A stretch of DNA of 64,000 nt from Lamellibrachia satsuma. Taxonomy: Eukaryota; Annelida; Polychaeta; Sabellida; Siboglinidae. Every line of letters starts with the position of its first letter. Position 1 is the stretch's first letter. Below the pieces are notes generated by a model. The model had not been told where the DNA came from, did not search any database, and was given only the letters and a program-made list of their open reading frames with translations. Below, piece by piece: positions 20,677 through 31,789 of the stretch. The position numbers and the translations under genes were made by a program. The stretch covers positions 4,621,001 through 4,685,000 of the forward strand of contig BSQZ01000022.1 in the NCBI GenBank assembly GCA_033239005.1, read 5' to 3'.

Positions 20677-20884
20677 AGCCCCTCAGCCTATCGCGAATGG
20701 CGGTATAGGCTGCCGTATGCCTAACGCTCTTTATGGCATTGAGTGACCTCTGTGTCAAAACAGGGCCGTGAGTTCGAAGTTTACGTTGGTAGCCCCCGCC
20801 TGAAAGAGCCGGATCTCTACCCTCGCCACCAGCACCGGCTCATCGTGACTCTACCGGGCTTTCACTTTGAGAGTGGGGATTCAC

Positions 20885-21395
20885 CAATAATGCTCAATGA
20901 TTCGATGGGTAGACACCGATTGTGCTCTTCAAAACAGCACTTTCTTCTTGGTCAGATTTTGCTTGAACGGCTGTTTCCGGGAGGAAATTCCAAGGTTCAG
21001 TCACTGTGATTGGAAAAGCATTTTTTCCTATATTTGTTTTTGCTCTTTGAGTAATTCATTTTAAAGTGTGCCCTCTATTTGCTGTCCTGAAGGATACATC
21101 CTCCCATCTTAAGAGTTTAGGTGAAGATTCAATGTCATATAGATTATGTATCATTTTAAAAACTTCAATCATATTACCTCGTAGACGTCTATATGATAAT
21201 GGGTTTTAATATAAGTTAAGTTTCTCATCCCTGGCAATTCTTTTGTTGCTCTTTGGATGTTTTCTATTGCAATAATATGTTTGTTTTTGTCAGAATACCA
21301 TACTGCTATTGCATAGTCAAGATGCGTTCTTACTATTGTTTTATAAAATGGCAAGAACGTATCTTTGTCAAGAAATTTAAAAGTTGACACGATTG
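20885..21395 (-). pseudogene. CR1/Jockey-type RT fragment 2, unit 2
   Basis: Same C-terminal RT remnant as 12,682-13,178. The part after the frame change is further damaged (ATTCATTTT at ~21,055 in place of ATTAATTTT). FLPFYKTIVRTHLDYAIAVW is kept at ~21,350. Confidence 0.75.
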
Positions 21396-22133
21396 CAATT
21401 GAAGAGGTGTGTGATGGCAGAGTTACTGCCACTAGTGCCAGAACTCTAGTGTACAGACCCTTGACTCGCCTGGCTGGAACTGTAGGTAGAGACTACAGCA
21501 AGACCTGTAGTACACTTAATAATGTAATGCATGGCCAGACATGATTGCAATTGAAGAGGTGTGTGATGGCAGAGTTACTGCCACTAGTGCCAGAACTCTA
21601 GTGTACAGACCCTGGACTCGCCTGGCTGGAACTGTAGGTAGAGACTACAGCAAGACCTGTAGTACACTTAATAATGTAATGCATGGCCAGACATGATTGC
21701 AATTGAAGAGGTGTGTGATGGCAGAGTTACTGCCACTAGTGCCAGAACTCTAGTGTACAGACCCTGGACTCGCCTGGCTGGAACTGTAGGTAGAGACTAC
21801 AGCAAGACCTGTAGTACACTTAATAATGTAATGCATGGCCAGACATGATTGCAATTGAAGAGGTGTGTGATGGCAGAGTTACTGCCACTAGTGCCAGAAC
21901 TCTAGTGTACAGACCCTGGACTCGCCTGGCTGGAACTGTAGGTAGAGACTACAGCAAGACCTGTAGTACACTTAATAATGTAATGCATGGCCAGACATGA
22001 TTGCAATTGAAGAGGTGTGTGATGGCAGAGTTACTGCCACTAGTGCCAGAACTCCAGTGTACAGACCCTCGACTTGCCTGGCTGGAACTGTAGGTAGAGA
22101 CTACAACAAGACCTGTAGTACACTTAATAATGT
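21390..22133 (+). repeat. Array 3 of the ~152-bp repeat (5 copies)
   Basis: Five copies, very uniform among themselves (CTAGTGTACAGACCCTGGAC and AGACTACAGC in most). They differ from most of array 1 (AGGTTACAGC). This suggests local homogenisation within each array. Confidence 0.9.
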
Positions 22134-22505
22134 AATACTGTTAACAAATAAACAGTTTCTGTTTAATCAGTAATAGGTTTATTATGGCTGGTCAGGACAA
22201 AACTTCGTCAGGTCATCCAGTGGGCCTTTCAAATGGACGTGGGGTGGTGGTCAAAATTTCAATCAGAAGTTGCAAAGGTGAAACCCATAAAAATAACCGA
22301 CTTGCATTTATTTATATCTTCCCATACTGGGCAAATGTTACCTTAATTTTGTTCATAACAAACCCCCCTTCCCCCCCTTTTTTCTGTTTTTAATCAGTCC
22401 ATACATGTACAACCACAAGGACAAGCCTACCACGACTAGGATTAATGACGACACGACACAGACTTTGGTGACGAACCTCATCAGCTTTTGCCCCTTTTTA
22501 TTTTT

Positions 22506-23093
22506 TCACATAATGCCGCACACACTTCCGTATCTGTTTTCGATAAACATATACTGTTCCCAGTTCTGCGCCAACGCACGGTAATGATATAAATGAATCA
22601 CCTCGCTACCAGCCACCAAACGTCTTATCTCAGCATTCACGATTAATCTCGCCTGCTCAAAATCCGGTCTACATCGGTCACATCTTCGCATCACCTCACC
22701 TATGATTACATGCCGCACCCCAGGACACCCTCCTAACTCACAGGCACACTCACAGATGTTCTCTGCCAAAACACAGGGATCGCACAGCAAGGAACTTAGG
22801 TCATTGGTCCCTATGTCCAGATACATTACGGTTGGTCGTGTCCTCTTCACATAGTTCAAATGCCGGCGTACCGCTTCAGCACGCATTCCGCCGATCCCAC
22901 ATATGTCGACATGCTCGAACTTGTCTTCTAAGTCCATATCTTCCGCATCGACCTCCAAACGTCGTCGCCGGACTAAACTGTGTCCGAGGACCAACAGACG
23001 ATTGAGACTGAAACCAGACGGATAAGACAGCCCTTGTATTAAATGGTATACATTCCTACCAGAGCCCGCATATCTCCCCTTACGTCCTTCCCT
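22506..23093 (-). pseudogene. SGNH hydrolase ORF, unit 3 (block V deleted)
   Basis: Blocks I-III are kept (GHSLVRRRR, CGIGGMR, DIGTNDLS). A 40-bp deletion at about 22,545 removes the RDGVHLNKVG block with the catalytic Asp and His and shifts the frame. A hydrolase made from this copy should be dead. Confidence 0.72.
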
Positions 23094-23315
23094 TTACTTT
23101 CCTTAAGTTCCCCTTCACCCACACCGCCCCTTTCACTATACTACTCAACCACCCGACTATACACATCCCCCAAACACTCACCTTCCCGTTCCTGGCATAA
23201 ATCTTCTACAACTTTCTGTGACTCCTTTCCTTTTCTTGACTTTTTTTCGACTAACTTACTTGACTCCCGATACAAGATTAATTCTAAATACGCCACCCTT
23301 CAGTTTAACAATCCC

Positions 23316-24108
23316 TCAAGCCAGTATCTTGTTGTTGGCCAAAGCCCCAAACGAGACAATATTCACTATCTGGTCACCATACCCATAACCACCGACACAA
23401 CAACTTCCGTCTCGTCCCCCATAACCTGAACTACTGGCACAACAACCTCCGTCTTGTCCCCCGTAACCGGAATGACCGTATGAGCCGGCGGCTGAACACC
23501 TTTCTTTGGTGTGGCGTGGTGCCGACAATAGGTCGTTGTACATTCATGCCTGAAGTGGCCGACCGGGTTGCACCCTAGACAATTGGGCAGTTGCCCCATC
23601 ACAGTGACCAGCAGCTGAAAAATCTGTTTTGTTGACTTGTCAACAACGATAAAAAAGGGGTAAATCCGCTGTTTCCAGACATGATGACAGTTCTTACGTC
23701 GGTTGCTACTTTCCCAAAACTCTTTGATACAGACATTTCATTGACACACGAGAGAACTTTGCGCTGCTGGCTTAAGCGGGTAGTAATGACAGCGTTGGGG
23801 ATGAAGGGTGGAGCCCAGTGCACTCACCCTTGAACTTGTGTACTGTCCTCCGACCACACCCTAAATACACCCCTTTAACTTTCACAACACCAACTTTTCA
23901 TGGGCTTCCTCTGTTTTAACCATCAGAAACCACTCTGTGTTTTTGGCCAAAGGCCCAAACGAAACACAATTTGTAATCTGGTCACCCAAAACATGTTTGA
24001 GTCCAATCAAGAAATCTTCCCTAAAGTAGGTTCTTCCTGTTGGCTCTCCCATGCACCAGGATGACAGGATGGCAGACCTGCTGCTGGGCATCGACCAGTC
24101 TTCCTTTC
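23316..24108 (-). pseudogene. Decayed zinc-knuckle ORF1, unit 3
   Basis: Same relic as 7,500-8,290, shifted by ~15,817 bp. CLGCNPVGHFRHEC is visible at ~23,580. Confidence 0.75.
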
Positions 24109-24414
24109 ACGTTTGTTGTTGGAGAACAAATATATGGCTTTGATTGTCGTTTCTGCCAAAAGCCCTGTAGACTGGTGTGACAAGTGCGACGCCAGAGAGG
24201 GCAATTTGTTGCTGTCGTTTCCTCCGTGTTAAGGGGGATCAAGCAGGACTTCAGTGTTGATTTTAGTCCGTCTTTGTATCTGTCATGTATCAGTCATATA
24301 TCAGTCAGGTATCTGTACTCATATGAACAACTTACGTAATAGTTGCACCAAAACACCCAAGTATCTTGAAACATTCAAATCAAATAATATCCTACACAAA
24401 ATCTATATCATAAC

Positions 24415-26200
24415 AATTGAACTGAACTGAACTGAATTTATTCAACATAAACATATATACTGTACAAGGTGCGGCAATACGTAAGCTATCTCTGTTGAAC
24501 CAAAACATATCAATCAGGATGCTGTGAATATATAAAATCTTAATTATTTTACAAATATGTTGAAAGGAAATGCATGAAGTTACAAAAACTTATATTTTGC
24601 ATTCCCTATTAATAATTTATAATCTTATTTCTTAAATTAAATAATCACAATTGACTAGTTTACAGTTTAGCAACATTTACTTATAAGTTGCTAATTATAC
24701 TTGATATTAGAGCACACATAGGCGTACATCAACCAATAAGTAATACAATGTGCATAGATACAAATACATAAAATATACTAAATTGATGATTAATAATAAT
24801 CCAACTGTTCATATCTTTGTAGGAGCAATCTTTTAAAATCACTTTTAAACTGATAAACCATTCTGCAGGTCTGGATGTAATTGATTCCATAACTTGGGAC
24901 CCTTAATACTAATGCAAGCAGCTTTTTGTGACGTTCTACTATATTTTATTTTGTAATTGTTGCTTTTGTTGTGAGTATTGTGATTGGGACTATCACATAC
25001 TCTCTTAAAGTAACACAATAGACGATCTAGAAGCAAATTGTTGTGAGCCTTAAAAGTGAACACCATGTTGTTGTAGTCTATCATATCATACACACACTGA
25101 GTTTTAAAGTAGAGAAAGATTGGTCTTGTGTATGACAAGTACCCTTAATGTTTACATGTTTGTATGGCCTTTTTCTGTAGCATATGGAGAGGGTGTATTC
25201 TGGTTTTATAAGTATTTCCCCAAGCTTCACAACAATAGTTCAGATACGGCATAATAAGAGTGCAGTACAAGGAATATAATGCATGATTATTCAACAGGTG
25301 CTTAACTCTATTCATGACAGACACATTCTTAGCAATTTTATTTTTTATCCACTTAATATGGTCAGTCCAATCCAATTGATGGTCAATGAGCACACCAAGG
25401 AATCTTGTAATATACTCTTTCAATATTAGTACCATTTATGTCAACTATGAGAGTATTGTTTATCTTTTTCCTACTTAATACCATAACATTTGTTTTTGAA
25501 ACATTTAAAGACAGTTTATTTGCATTAAACCATGTACTTAATTTATCCAATTCTGTAGATACAGTTTTGCATATTTCTGCTAAATCATCAACTGTGTACA
25601 AGAAGTTTGTGTCATCAGCAAATGTTATACATTTCATCATAGGTGATACTTTACACATGTCATTAATATACAGGATAAATAAAATTGATCCTAATATAGA
25701 ACCTTGCGGTACATCATATGCTATATTTAGGCAAGTTGAATGTGTGCCATTAATAGAGACATACTGTCTTCTGTTGTTTAGATAGCTATCTATCCAACTA
25801 TACGCTAGACGTCTAATGCCATAATTTTCAAATTTTTTTTAGCAGTATGTTGTGGCCAACTGTATCAAAAGCCTTTTTAAAATCTATAAATACTGCAATT
25901 GAAGAGTTATCCATACCTGTTGTCATTTCTTCCACAAGTTCTAATATCACTATTGATGTTGAGTGGTTTTTTCTAAATCCACATTGGCCATTGTACAGTA
26001 TTTGTTTATCATTCAAAAAAGACATTAATCTATTATGAAATATCTTTTCTGGTATTTTTGAAAACTTAGGTAATATTGATACTGGCCTGTAGTTTGAGAA
26101 TTCTTGTGCATCACCAGTTTTGAATATAGCGATAACACGAGCAATTTTAAGAAATAATGTCTCCTACCTTTTTATTCAGGTAATGTGTAAAATTTGTGGT
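24415..26200 (-). mobile_element. CR1/Jockey-type LINE fragment 1 (RT and 3' UTR), unit 3
   Basis: As in units 1 and 2: motif A, motif B and FADDTN are kept (one substitution near motif B, at ~25,713), with the same A8 frameshift at ~25,838, and the AATAAA plus (TTCAG)n tail at 24,415-24,441. Confidence 0.85.
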
Positions 26201-27404
26201 GCATTTAGGAATATTCCTGGCTATTATATTCCTCCCCAATACAGGTGAGGCCGAGGACAGCGGAGAAGTGTCCCTCATTACCGCTCTTTTTTCTTCTCTC
26301 TTCCGTTTTTTATTTCTCGCAACAAGATTCCATTCCATCTCCCCCTCCCCGTCAGACGACACATTCTCTGATCCTGAGAACATGTCGTCCAGCTGAGGAG
26401 CCGGTCCGGACACAGACTTCCCCTCTCCCTCAACCCCCGTCACAACAACATCCATCTCTTCTATATGTACTACAATTTTTTCCTCATCCCCCACATCCAT
26501 ATCCACCGGCACCACAACCTCCGTCTCGTCCCCTTTCACCGGCACAACTTCCGGCACTACAGTCTCTGTCTCGCGGCTCGCCCCTGTTGCTGTCTCCACC
26601 TCATTCATTACCACCGCTCGCTTCTCCGCCTCCGTCATTGTCGCAACTAAATTCTTTACTTGTCCACTGAAGCTCCCTTCAGCTGGGCCACTCACCTCGT
26701 CTATGTCGACGGGCTCCGGCTCTACGTTGTTTTTCCCTCGCAACACACCCGCGTACGACCCTACTGCCGAACACTCTTCTGTCTTATGGCCGTACTCGCC
26801 GTGATGTCGGCAGTAGGGCGTGGTGCACTCTCGCCTAAAGTGGCCGACCTGGTTGCAGCGCAGACAAATGGGCGGTCGCCCAGTCACAGTAACCAATAGC
26901 TGGAACGTCTGTTTAGTAGATTTGTCCACAACAACAAAAAAAATGGGGTAAATCGGCTTTATTGCCGCACATGACAATGGTTCTGACACCTGTTGCAATG
27001 TTTTCAAACCCCTTCAACACAGACAATTCATTAACACATGATAATACTTTGTCGAACTGGCTTAAGTGATTAATGATCACTTCGTTTGGAATAAAGGGCG
27101 GTGCCCAGTGTACACGGACACGAAATTGCGTGCTGTCCGCCGACCGCACCGTAAAACCCCCCCCTTTAACTTTTACGATGCCTGCCGCTAGTAATTGGTC
27201 GCTGGCTTTCTCCGACTTGACCATTAGGAACCATTCAGTATTCTTTGCAAGAGGACCAAATGAAACAATGTGGCTAATTTCGTCGCCAAGAACCAGTTTA
27301 AGACCGTCAAGAAAATCCTCCCTAAAATAGGGCGTACCTGCACGTTCTCCAGACAAAATCAGTGTCCTGCTCCGAGCAGTTGACCATTGATCCTCGCTTG
27401 ACAT
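26147..27404 (-). pseudogene. LINE A: zinc-knuckle ORF1, unit 3 (one frameshift)
   Basis: ATG at 27,404. The N-terminal domain reads to 26,913 and the rest (both knuckles, acidic region, basic RNKKRKREEK patch) is in the frame 27,007-26,147. The break is an A-run length change at ~26,935. The 5' leader and GGCGTAAATA end are intact (27,405-27,438). The 3' side joins RT fragment 1 as in the other units. Confidence 0.8.
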
Positions 27405-27438
27405 CCCGTCCTTCGTCGTCGTCTTCTTGGCGTAAATA

Positions 27439-27448
27439 CTTTAGTAAA
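27439..27448. repeat. 10-bp U5 loop-I sequence between two LINE copies (unit 3)
   Basis: CTTTAGTAAA between the LINE A 5' end and the T9 tail of LINE B, as at 18,808-18,817. Confidence 0.85.
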
Positions 27449-27720
27449 TTTTTTTTTCTTTGATATGTTTATTCACAATTATGCAGCAATATATACGGTA
27501 AAAGCATACATTTGTTGTGAATATTACATAATAACTCATATTATTAAACGTTAACTATAGGCAAATAATCACTTCTCTCCGGTCACTGATTTCATGACGT
27601 TTATAAGATTTACTTTTCATAATTCTGTTTTTTGACATTACTTATAATAGGCTTTTCTGTCGTACCATATGCAACTGATCAATGTTGTGAACATGAAAGA
27701 CAAACTTAGGGGTATTGCTA
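27449..27720 (-). mobile_element. 3'-terminal segment of LINE B, unit 3
   Basis: T9 followed by ~260 bp matching the 3' end of the full-length LINE (57,511-57,770), including AATAAA. It joins ORF1 codon ~240 at ~27,720 (GCTACTCCCTTCAG). Confidence 0.82.
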
Positions 27721-28967
27721 CTCCCTTCAGCTGGGCCACTCACCTCGTCTATGTCGACGGGCTCCGGCTCTACGTTGTTTTTCCCTCGCAACACACCCGC
27801 GTACGACCCTACTGCCGAACGCTCTTCTGTCTTATGGCCGTAATCGCCGTGATGTCGGCAGTAGGGCGTGGTGCACTCACGTCTAAAATGGCAGACCTGG
27901 TTGCACCGGAGACAAATAGGCGGTCGCCCAGTCACCGTGACCAATAACTGGAATGTGTGCTTGGTTGATTTGTCCACAACAACAAAGAAATGGGGTAAAT
28001 CGGCTTTATTTCCGCACATGACAATGGTTCTGACACCTGTTGCAATGTTTTCGAACCCCTTCGACACAGACAATTCATTTACACATGATAAAACTTTACC
28101 AAACTGGCTTAAGTGGTAAATGATCACTTCGTTGGGAATAAAGGGCGGTGCCCAGTGTACACGAACACGAAATTGCGTGCTGTCCGCCGACCGCACCCTA
28201 AAAACACCCCCTTTAACTTTAACGATGCCTGCCGCTAGTAATTGGTCGCGGGCTTTCTCCGACTTAACCATGAGGAACCATTCAGTGTTCTTAGCTAGAG
28301 GACCAAATGAAACAATGTGGCTAATTTCGTCGCCAAGAACCAGTTTTAGACCGTCAAGAAAATCCTCCCTAAAATAGGGCGTACCTGATCGTTCTCCAGA
28401 CAAAATCAGTGTTCTGCTTCGTGCAGTTGACCATTGATCCTCGCTCGACATCCCGTCCTTCGTCGTCTTCTTGTCGCAAATAAGTGTACGAGGCCGGGAT
28501 TCCCGGGTAGAGACATTAGCATTATTGCTGAAAAAAGAAGCGTTTTCCTTATGTGGGGTGTCTATAGCTGTATTCCCCACGTTCACAATATGCACATTAT
28601 AATTGTCACTTGTGAGGTTCTTAACAAGGCCTGCGTCATTAGTGTCAAAACTATCCTTCTCATGAAGGTCCAAACACTGCCTCCCAGTGCTGTCTTTAAC
28701 CAGAGACCTGTCATGCCGGGAATTGTCAAGTTCACTCTGCCTCCCAGAGTTAGAAAAGTTACGAGGCCTAACAGGCCGGGAGTCAAATTCGGGAATTTGA
28801 TTGCTCTGCCTCCCAGAGCTGACACTACGAGGCCGGTTTAACCGGGAAAGGAACGGGCTTCCGTTCATGTGTTTGTCCCCCGGCCAGGGCTGGGCAGACG
28901 CCTCGTCACCAACTACAGGCCCGTCGGGCACCGTCTCTTCCAGCTCCATCGCGTGGAGCGTCCTCAC
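27642..28967 (-). CDS. Chimeric ORF: Ser/Arg-rich region fused to LINE B ORF1, 441 aa (unit 3)
   Basis: Single open frame from a GTG at 28,967 (first ATG six codons later) to 27,642. Residues ~35-110 carry three imperfect GRQ repeats (SSGRQSN, NSGRQSE, STGRQC) in a Ser/Arg/Asn-rich context. About residue 170, RPRTLICD runs into KKTTKDG, which is the translated 5' leader of the Tx1-like LINE, and then into ORF1 (MSSEDQW, FREDFLDGLKLVLG, HWAPPFIPN). The knuckles are present with one change (CNQVCHFRREC, Gly to Cys). The last ~25 residues come from the LINE 3' UTR. The upstream half probably belonged to a different, Myb-bearing LINE (28,974-29,330, same frame, separated by one TAA). Units 1 and 2 have the same layout but broken frames. 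Whether it is expressed cannot be told. Confidence 0.6.
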   Translation of the reverse strand: MRTLHAMELEETVPDGPVVGDEASAQPWPGDKHMNGSPFLSRLNRPRSVSSGRQSNQIPEFDSRPVRPRNFSNSGRQSELDNSRHDRSLVKDSTGRQCLDLHEKDSFDTNDAGLVKNLTSDNYNVHIVNVGNTAIDTPHKENASFFSNNANVSTRESRPRTLICDKKTTKDGMSSEDQWSTARSRTLILSGERSGTPYFREDFLDGLKLVLGDEISHIVSFGPLAKNTEWFLMVKSEKARDQLLAAGIVKVKGGVFRVRSADSTQFRVRVHWAPPFIPNEVIIYHLSQFGKVLSCVNELSVSKGFENIATGVRTIVMCGNKADLPHFFVVVDKSTKHTFQLLVTVTGRPPICLRCNQVCHFRRECTTPYCRHHGDYGHKTEERSAVGSYAGVLRGKNNVEPEPVDIDEVSGPAEGSSNTPKFVFHVHNIDQLHMVRQKSLL

Positions 28968-28973
28968 TGCTTT

Positions 28974-29330
28974 TTATTTAGTACTGCGGCACGTACCCTT
29001 CATGGCATCGAAGGAGCGACATGGGACTACTCCTCGGAGGAGCTGGTTGATGTTGTGCCCTCCGGGATGCAACTTTAGTGCCCGCAATTTGGCGCGGGCC
29101 AGATTCTGCAGCTCCTCGTCGGACCATGAGGCCGACGAGTGGTACCATTCGCCCACCCCGTCTCCCGCAGGGTTGTGCAGGGCTCGTCTCTTTGGTGGGG
29201 AAACGATCCACACCTCGATCAGGGTCCCGGCCCAACTTGCCGCCCTGCTCATGTGGCGTTGAGAGTCCAGCCGGGAAGTCGTCAGATTGTGCACTGGTAG
29301 CTTGGGCGGGCGAGGGCTGGTCGGGCGCAC
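28974..29330 (-). CDS. Myb-like DNA-binding ORF, unit 3
   Basis: 118-codon minus-strand frame as in unit 2, with SWSDEELQNLARAKLRALKL, HPGGHNINQLLR and SFDAMKGTCRSTK. It ends in TAA at 28,976-28,974, two codons before the GTG that opens the 441-aa chimeric ORF in the same frame. Read-through of that one stop would give a ~560-residue protein with Myb-like, Ser/Arg-rich and zinc-knuckle parts. The stop is shared by all three units. Start codon GTG, with an in-frame TGA shortly upstream, so this is likely a truncated LINE remnant. Confidence 0.45.
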   Translation of the reverse strand: MRPTSPRPPKLPVHNLTTSRLDSQRHMSRAASWAGTLIEVWIVSPPKRRALHNPAGDGVGEWYHSSASWSDEELQNLARAKLRALKLHPGGHNINQLLRGVVPCRSFDAMKGTCRSTK

Positions 29331-29539
29331 GGCCCCTCAGCCTATCACGAATGGCGGTATAGGCTGCCGTATGCCTAACGCTCTTTATGGCATTGAGTGA
29401 CCTCTGTGTCAAAACAGGGCCGTGAGTTCGAAGTTTACGTTGGTAGCCCCGCCTGAAAGAGCCGGATCTCTACCCTCGCCACCAGCACCGGCTCATCGTG
29501 ACTCCACCGGGCTTTCACTTTGAGAGTGGGGATTCACCA

Positions 29540-30050
29540 ATAATGCTCAATGATTCGATAGGTAGACACCGATTGTGCTCTTCAAAACAGCACTTTCTTC
29601 TTGGTCAGATTTTGCTTGAACGGCTGTTTCCGGGAGGAAATTCCAAGGTTCAGTCACTGTGATTGGAAAAGCATTTTTTCCTATATTTGTTTTTGCTCTT
29701 TGAGTAATTAATTTTAAAGTGTGCCCTCTATTTGCTGTCCTGAAGGATACATCCTCCCATCTTAAGAGTTTAGGTGAAGATTCAATGTCATATAGATTAT
29801 GTATCATTTTAAAAACTTCAATCATATTACCTCGTAGACGTCTATATGATAATGGGTTTTAATATAAGTTAAGTTTCTCATCCCTGGCAATTCTTTTGTC
29901 GCTCTTTGGATGTTTTCTATTGCAATAATATGTTTTTTTTTGTCAGAATACCATACTGCTATTGCATAGTCAAGATGCGTTCTTACTATTGTTTTATAAA
30001 ATGGCAAGAACGTATCTTTGTCAAGAAATTTAAAAGTTGACACGATTGCA
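29540..30050 (-). pseudogene. CR1/Jockey-type RT fragment 2, unit 3
   Basis: Frames 30,085-29,822 and 29,825-29,547 give the same RT C-terminus as in unit 1 (RTHLDYAIAVW; RGHTLKLITQRAK; PWNFLPET), with a frame change at the same place, so this lesion is ancestral. Confidence 0.77.
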
Positions 30051-30786
30051 ATTGAAGAGGTGTGTGATGGCAGAGTTACTGCCACTAGTGCCAGAACTCC
30101 AGTGTACAGACCCTCGACTCGCCTGGCTGGAACTGTAGGTAGAGACTACAACAAGACCTGTAGTACACTTAATAATGTAATGCATGGCCAGACATGATTG
30201 CAATTGAAGAGGTGTGTGATGGCAGAGTTACTGCCACTAGTGCCAGAACTCCAGTGTACAGACCCTGGACTCGCCTGGCTGGAACTGTAGGTAGAGACTA
30301 CAGCAAGACCTGTAGTACACTTAATAATGTAATGCATGGCCAGACATGATTGCAATTGAAGAGGTGTGTGATGGCAGAGTTACTGCCACTAGTGCCAGAA
30401 CTCCAGTGTACAGACCCTCGACTCACCTGGCTGGAACTGTAGGTAGAGACTACAACAAGACCTGTAGTACACTTAATAATGTAATGCATGGCCAGACATG
30501 ATTGCAATTGAAGAGGTGTGTGATGGCAGAGTTACTGCCACTAGTGCCAGAACTCCAGTGTACAGACCCTCGACTCGCCTGGCTGGAACTGTAGGTAGAG
30601 ACTACAACAAGACCTGTAGTACACTTAATAATGTAATGCATGGCCAGACATGATTGCAATTGAAGAGGTGTGTGATGGCAGAGTTACTGCCACTAGTGCC
30701 AGAACTCTAGTGTACAGACCCTGGACTCGCCTGGCTGGAACTGTAGGTAGAGACTACAACAAGACCTGTAGTACACTTAATAATGT
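30045..30786 (+). repeat. Array 4 of the ~152-bp repeat (5 copies)
   Basis: Five copies between RT fragment 2 of unit 3 and the stub of unit 4. One copy has ACTCACCTGG in place of ACTCGCCTGG. Confidence 0.9.
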
Positions 30787-31130
30787 AATACTGTTAACAA
30801 ATAAACAGTTTCTGTTTAATCAGTAATAGGTTTATTATGGCTGGTCAGGACAAAACTTTGTCAGGTCATCCAGTGGGCCTGTCAAATGGACGTGGGGTGG
30901 TGGTCAAAATTTCAATCAGAAGTTGCAATGGTGAAATTAGTGAATTCTCTTCCTCAGTCGTGTTGGCAATAATCTCACATAAATCTTCATCACTTCATGC
31001 CACCCCATTCCTTTATCCTCTTTGCACTGTCAATGTTTGATGGCAGTGTCTCCTATCTGAGGCCAACACAGGCTGGGCAACACCTGCATTGGGTAATTGT
31101 TGACCCTCTGTACGTGATAATTGTTCAGTC
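30787..31130 (+). repeat. Stub of macrosatellite unit 4 running into a dispersed repeat
   Basis: 30,787-30,935 matches the lead block of the units, then the sequence changes to GTGAAATTAGTGAATTCTC. This continuation also appears at 31,935, so 30,787-31,130 and 31,790-32,125 are two copies of a ~340-bp repeat. About 30,935 is thus the right border of the macrosatellite. Confidence 0.75.
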
Positions 31131-31174
31131 AGCAGGATCTAATTAAATGAAAATTATATTTTATCCTGCTGCCA

Positions 31175-31265
31175 GAACTCCAGTATCCCGACCCTGGACT
31201 CGCCCGGCTGGAACTGTAGGTAGACGTTACAACAAGACCTGTTGTATACATATAGTAATGTAATA
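31175..31265 (+). repeat. Diverged single copy of the 152-bp repeat core
   Basis: CTGCCAGAACTCCAGTATCC ... CGGCTGGAACTGTAGGTAGA ... ACAAGACCTGTTGTATAC is an older version of the array unit, outside the macrosatellite. Confidence 0.7.
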
Positions 31266-31560
31266 TTTAAAAACGATAAACAGTGTTTTCTTTTCTTCTT
31301 CACCTTTCTTGCCAGACGACAGCTGCAAAGAAAAAGGAACCATTTTAGAGTACAACGCAGGATACACACATGAGGCAGACTGTGTACATATCATCCAGGA
31401 TAAACAAGAGAAAAAATCCAATGAATCACGGGTTCGACACAGTTACAAGATGGAGCAGACAGACAGTTTATGTATCACCAGAGAACAACAAAAGAAAACC
31501 CAAAGTCAAAGGCGCTGAGCATACTTACAAAGTACAGTTTGCTATAATCAGCATTTATGC
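31266..31560. other. No recognisable gene
   Basis: Several short open frames overlap on both strands; none resembles a known family. Confidence 0.35.
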
Positions 31561-31789
31561 AATGATTCGTTGGGTACACACAGAGTGTGCTCTTCAAAAC
31601 AGCACTTTCTTCTTGGTCAGATTCTGGGCCTTGATCAGATTCTGGGCCAGACATGATTGCAATTGTAGAGGTGTGTGATGGCAGAGTTACTGTCATTACT
31701 GCTAGAACTCCAGTGTACAGACCCTCGACTCGCCTGGATGGAACTGTAGGTAGAGACTACAACAAGACCTGTAGTACGCTTAATAATGT
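31560..31789 (+). repeat. RT fragment 2 3' edge joined to one 152-bp unit
   Basis: 31,562-31,622 matches the 3' edge of RT fragment 2 (TGTGCTCTTCAAAACAGCAC). After a doubled GATCAGATTCTGGGCC-like stretch comes a single 152-bp unit (31,643-31,789). The RT body is missing. This suggests that the RT 3' edge, the 152-bp unit and the lead block travel together as parts of one element. Confidence 0.65.

Larger units (their letters stand above)
13466..22133 (+). repeat. Macrosatellite unit 2 (8,668 bp)
   Basis: Same order as unit 1 but with two ORF1 copies: LINE A (17,519-18,777) and the internally deleted LINE B (18,818-19,830), joined by the 10-bp U5-type sequence. The lead block 13,466-13,829 is non-coding as in unit 1. 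Confidence 0.88.
22134..30786 (+). repeat. Macrosatellite unit 3 (8,653 bp)
   Basis: Same order as unit 2, including LINE A / LINE B and the 10-bp junction. The lead block 22,134-22,505 is as in unit 1. Confidence 0.88.
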
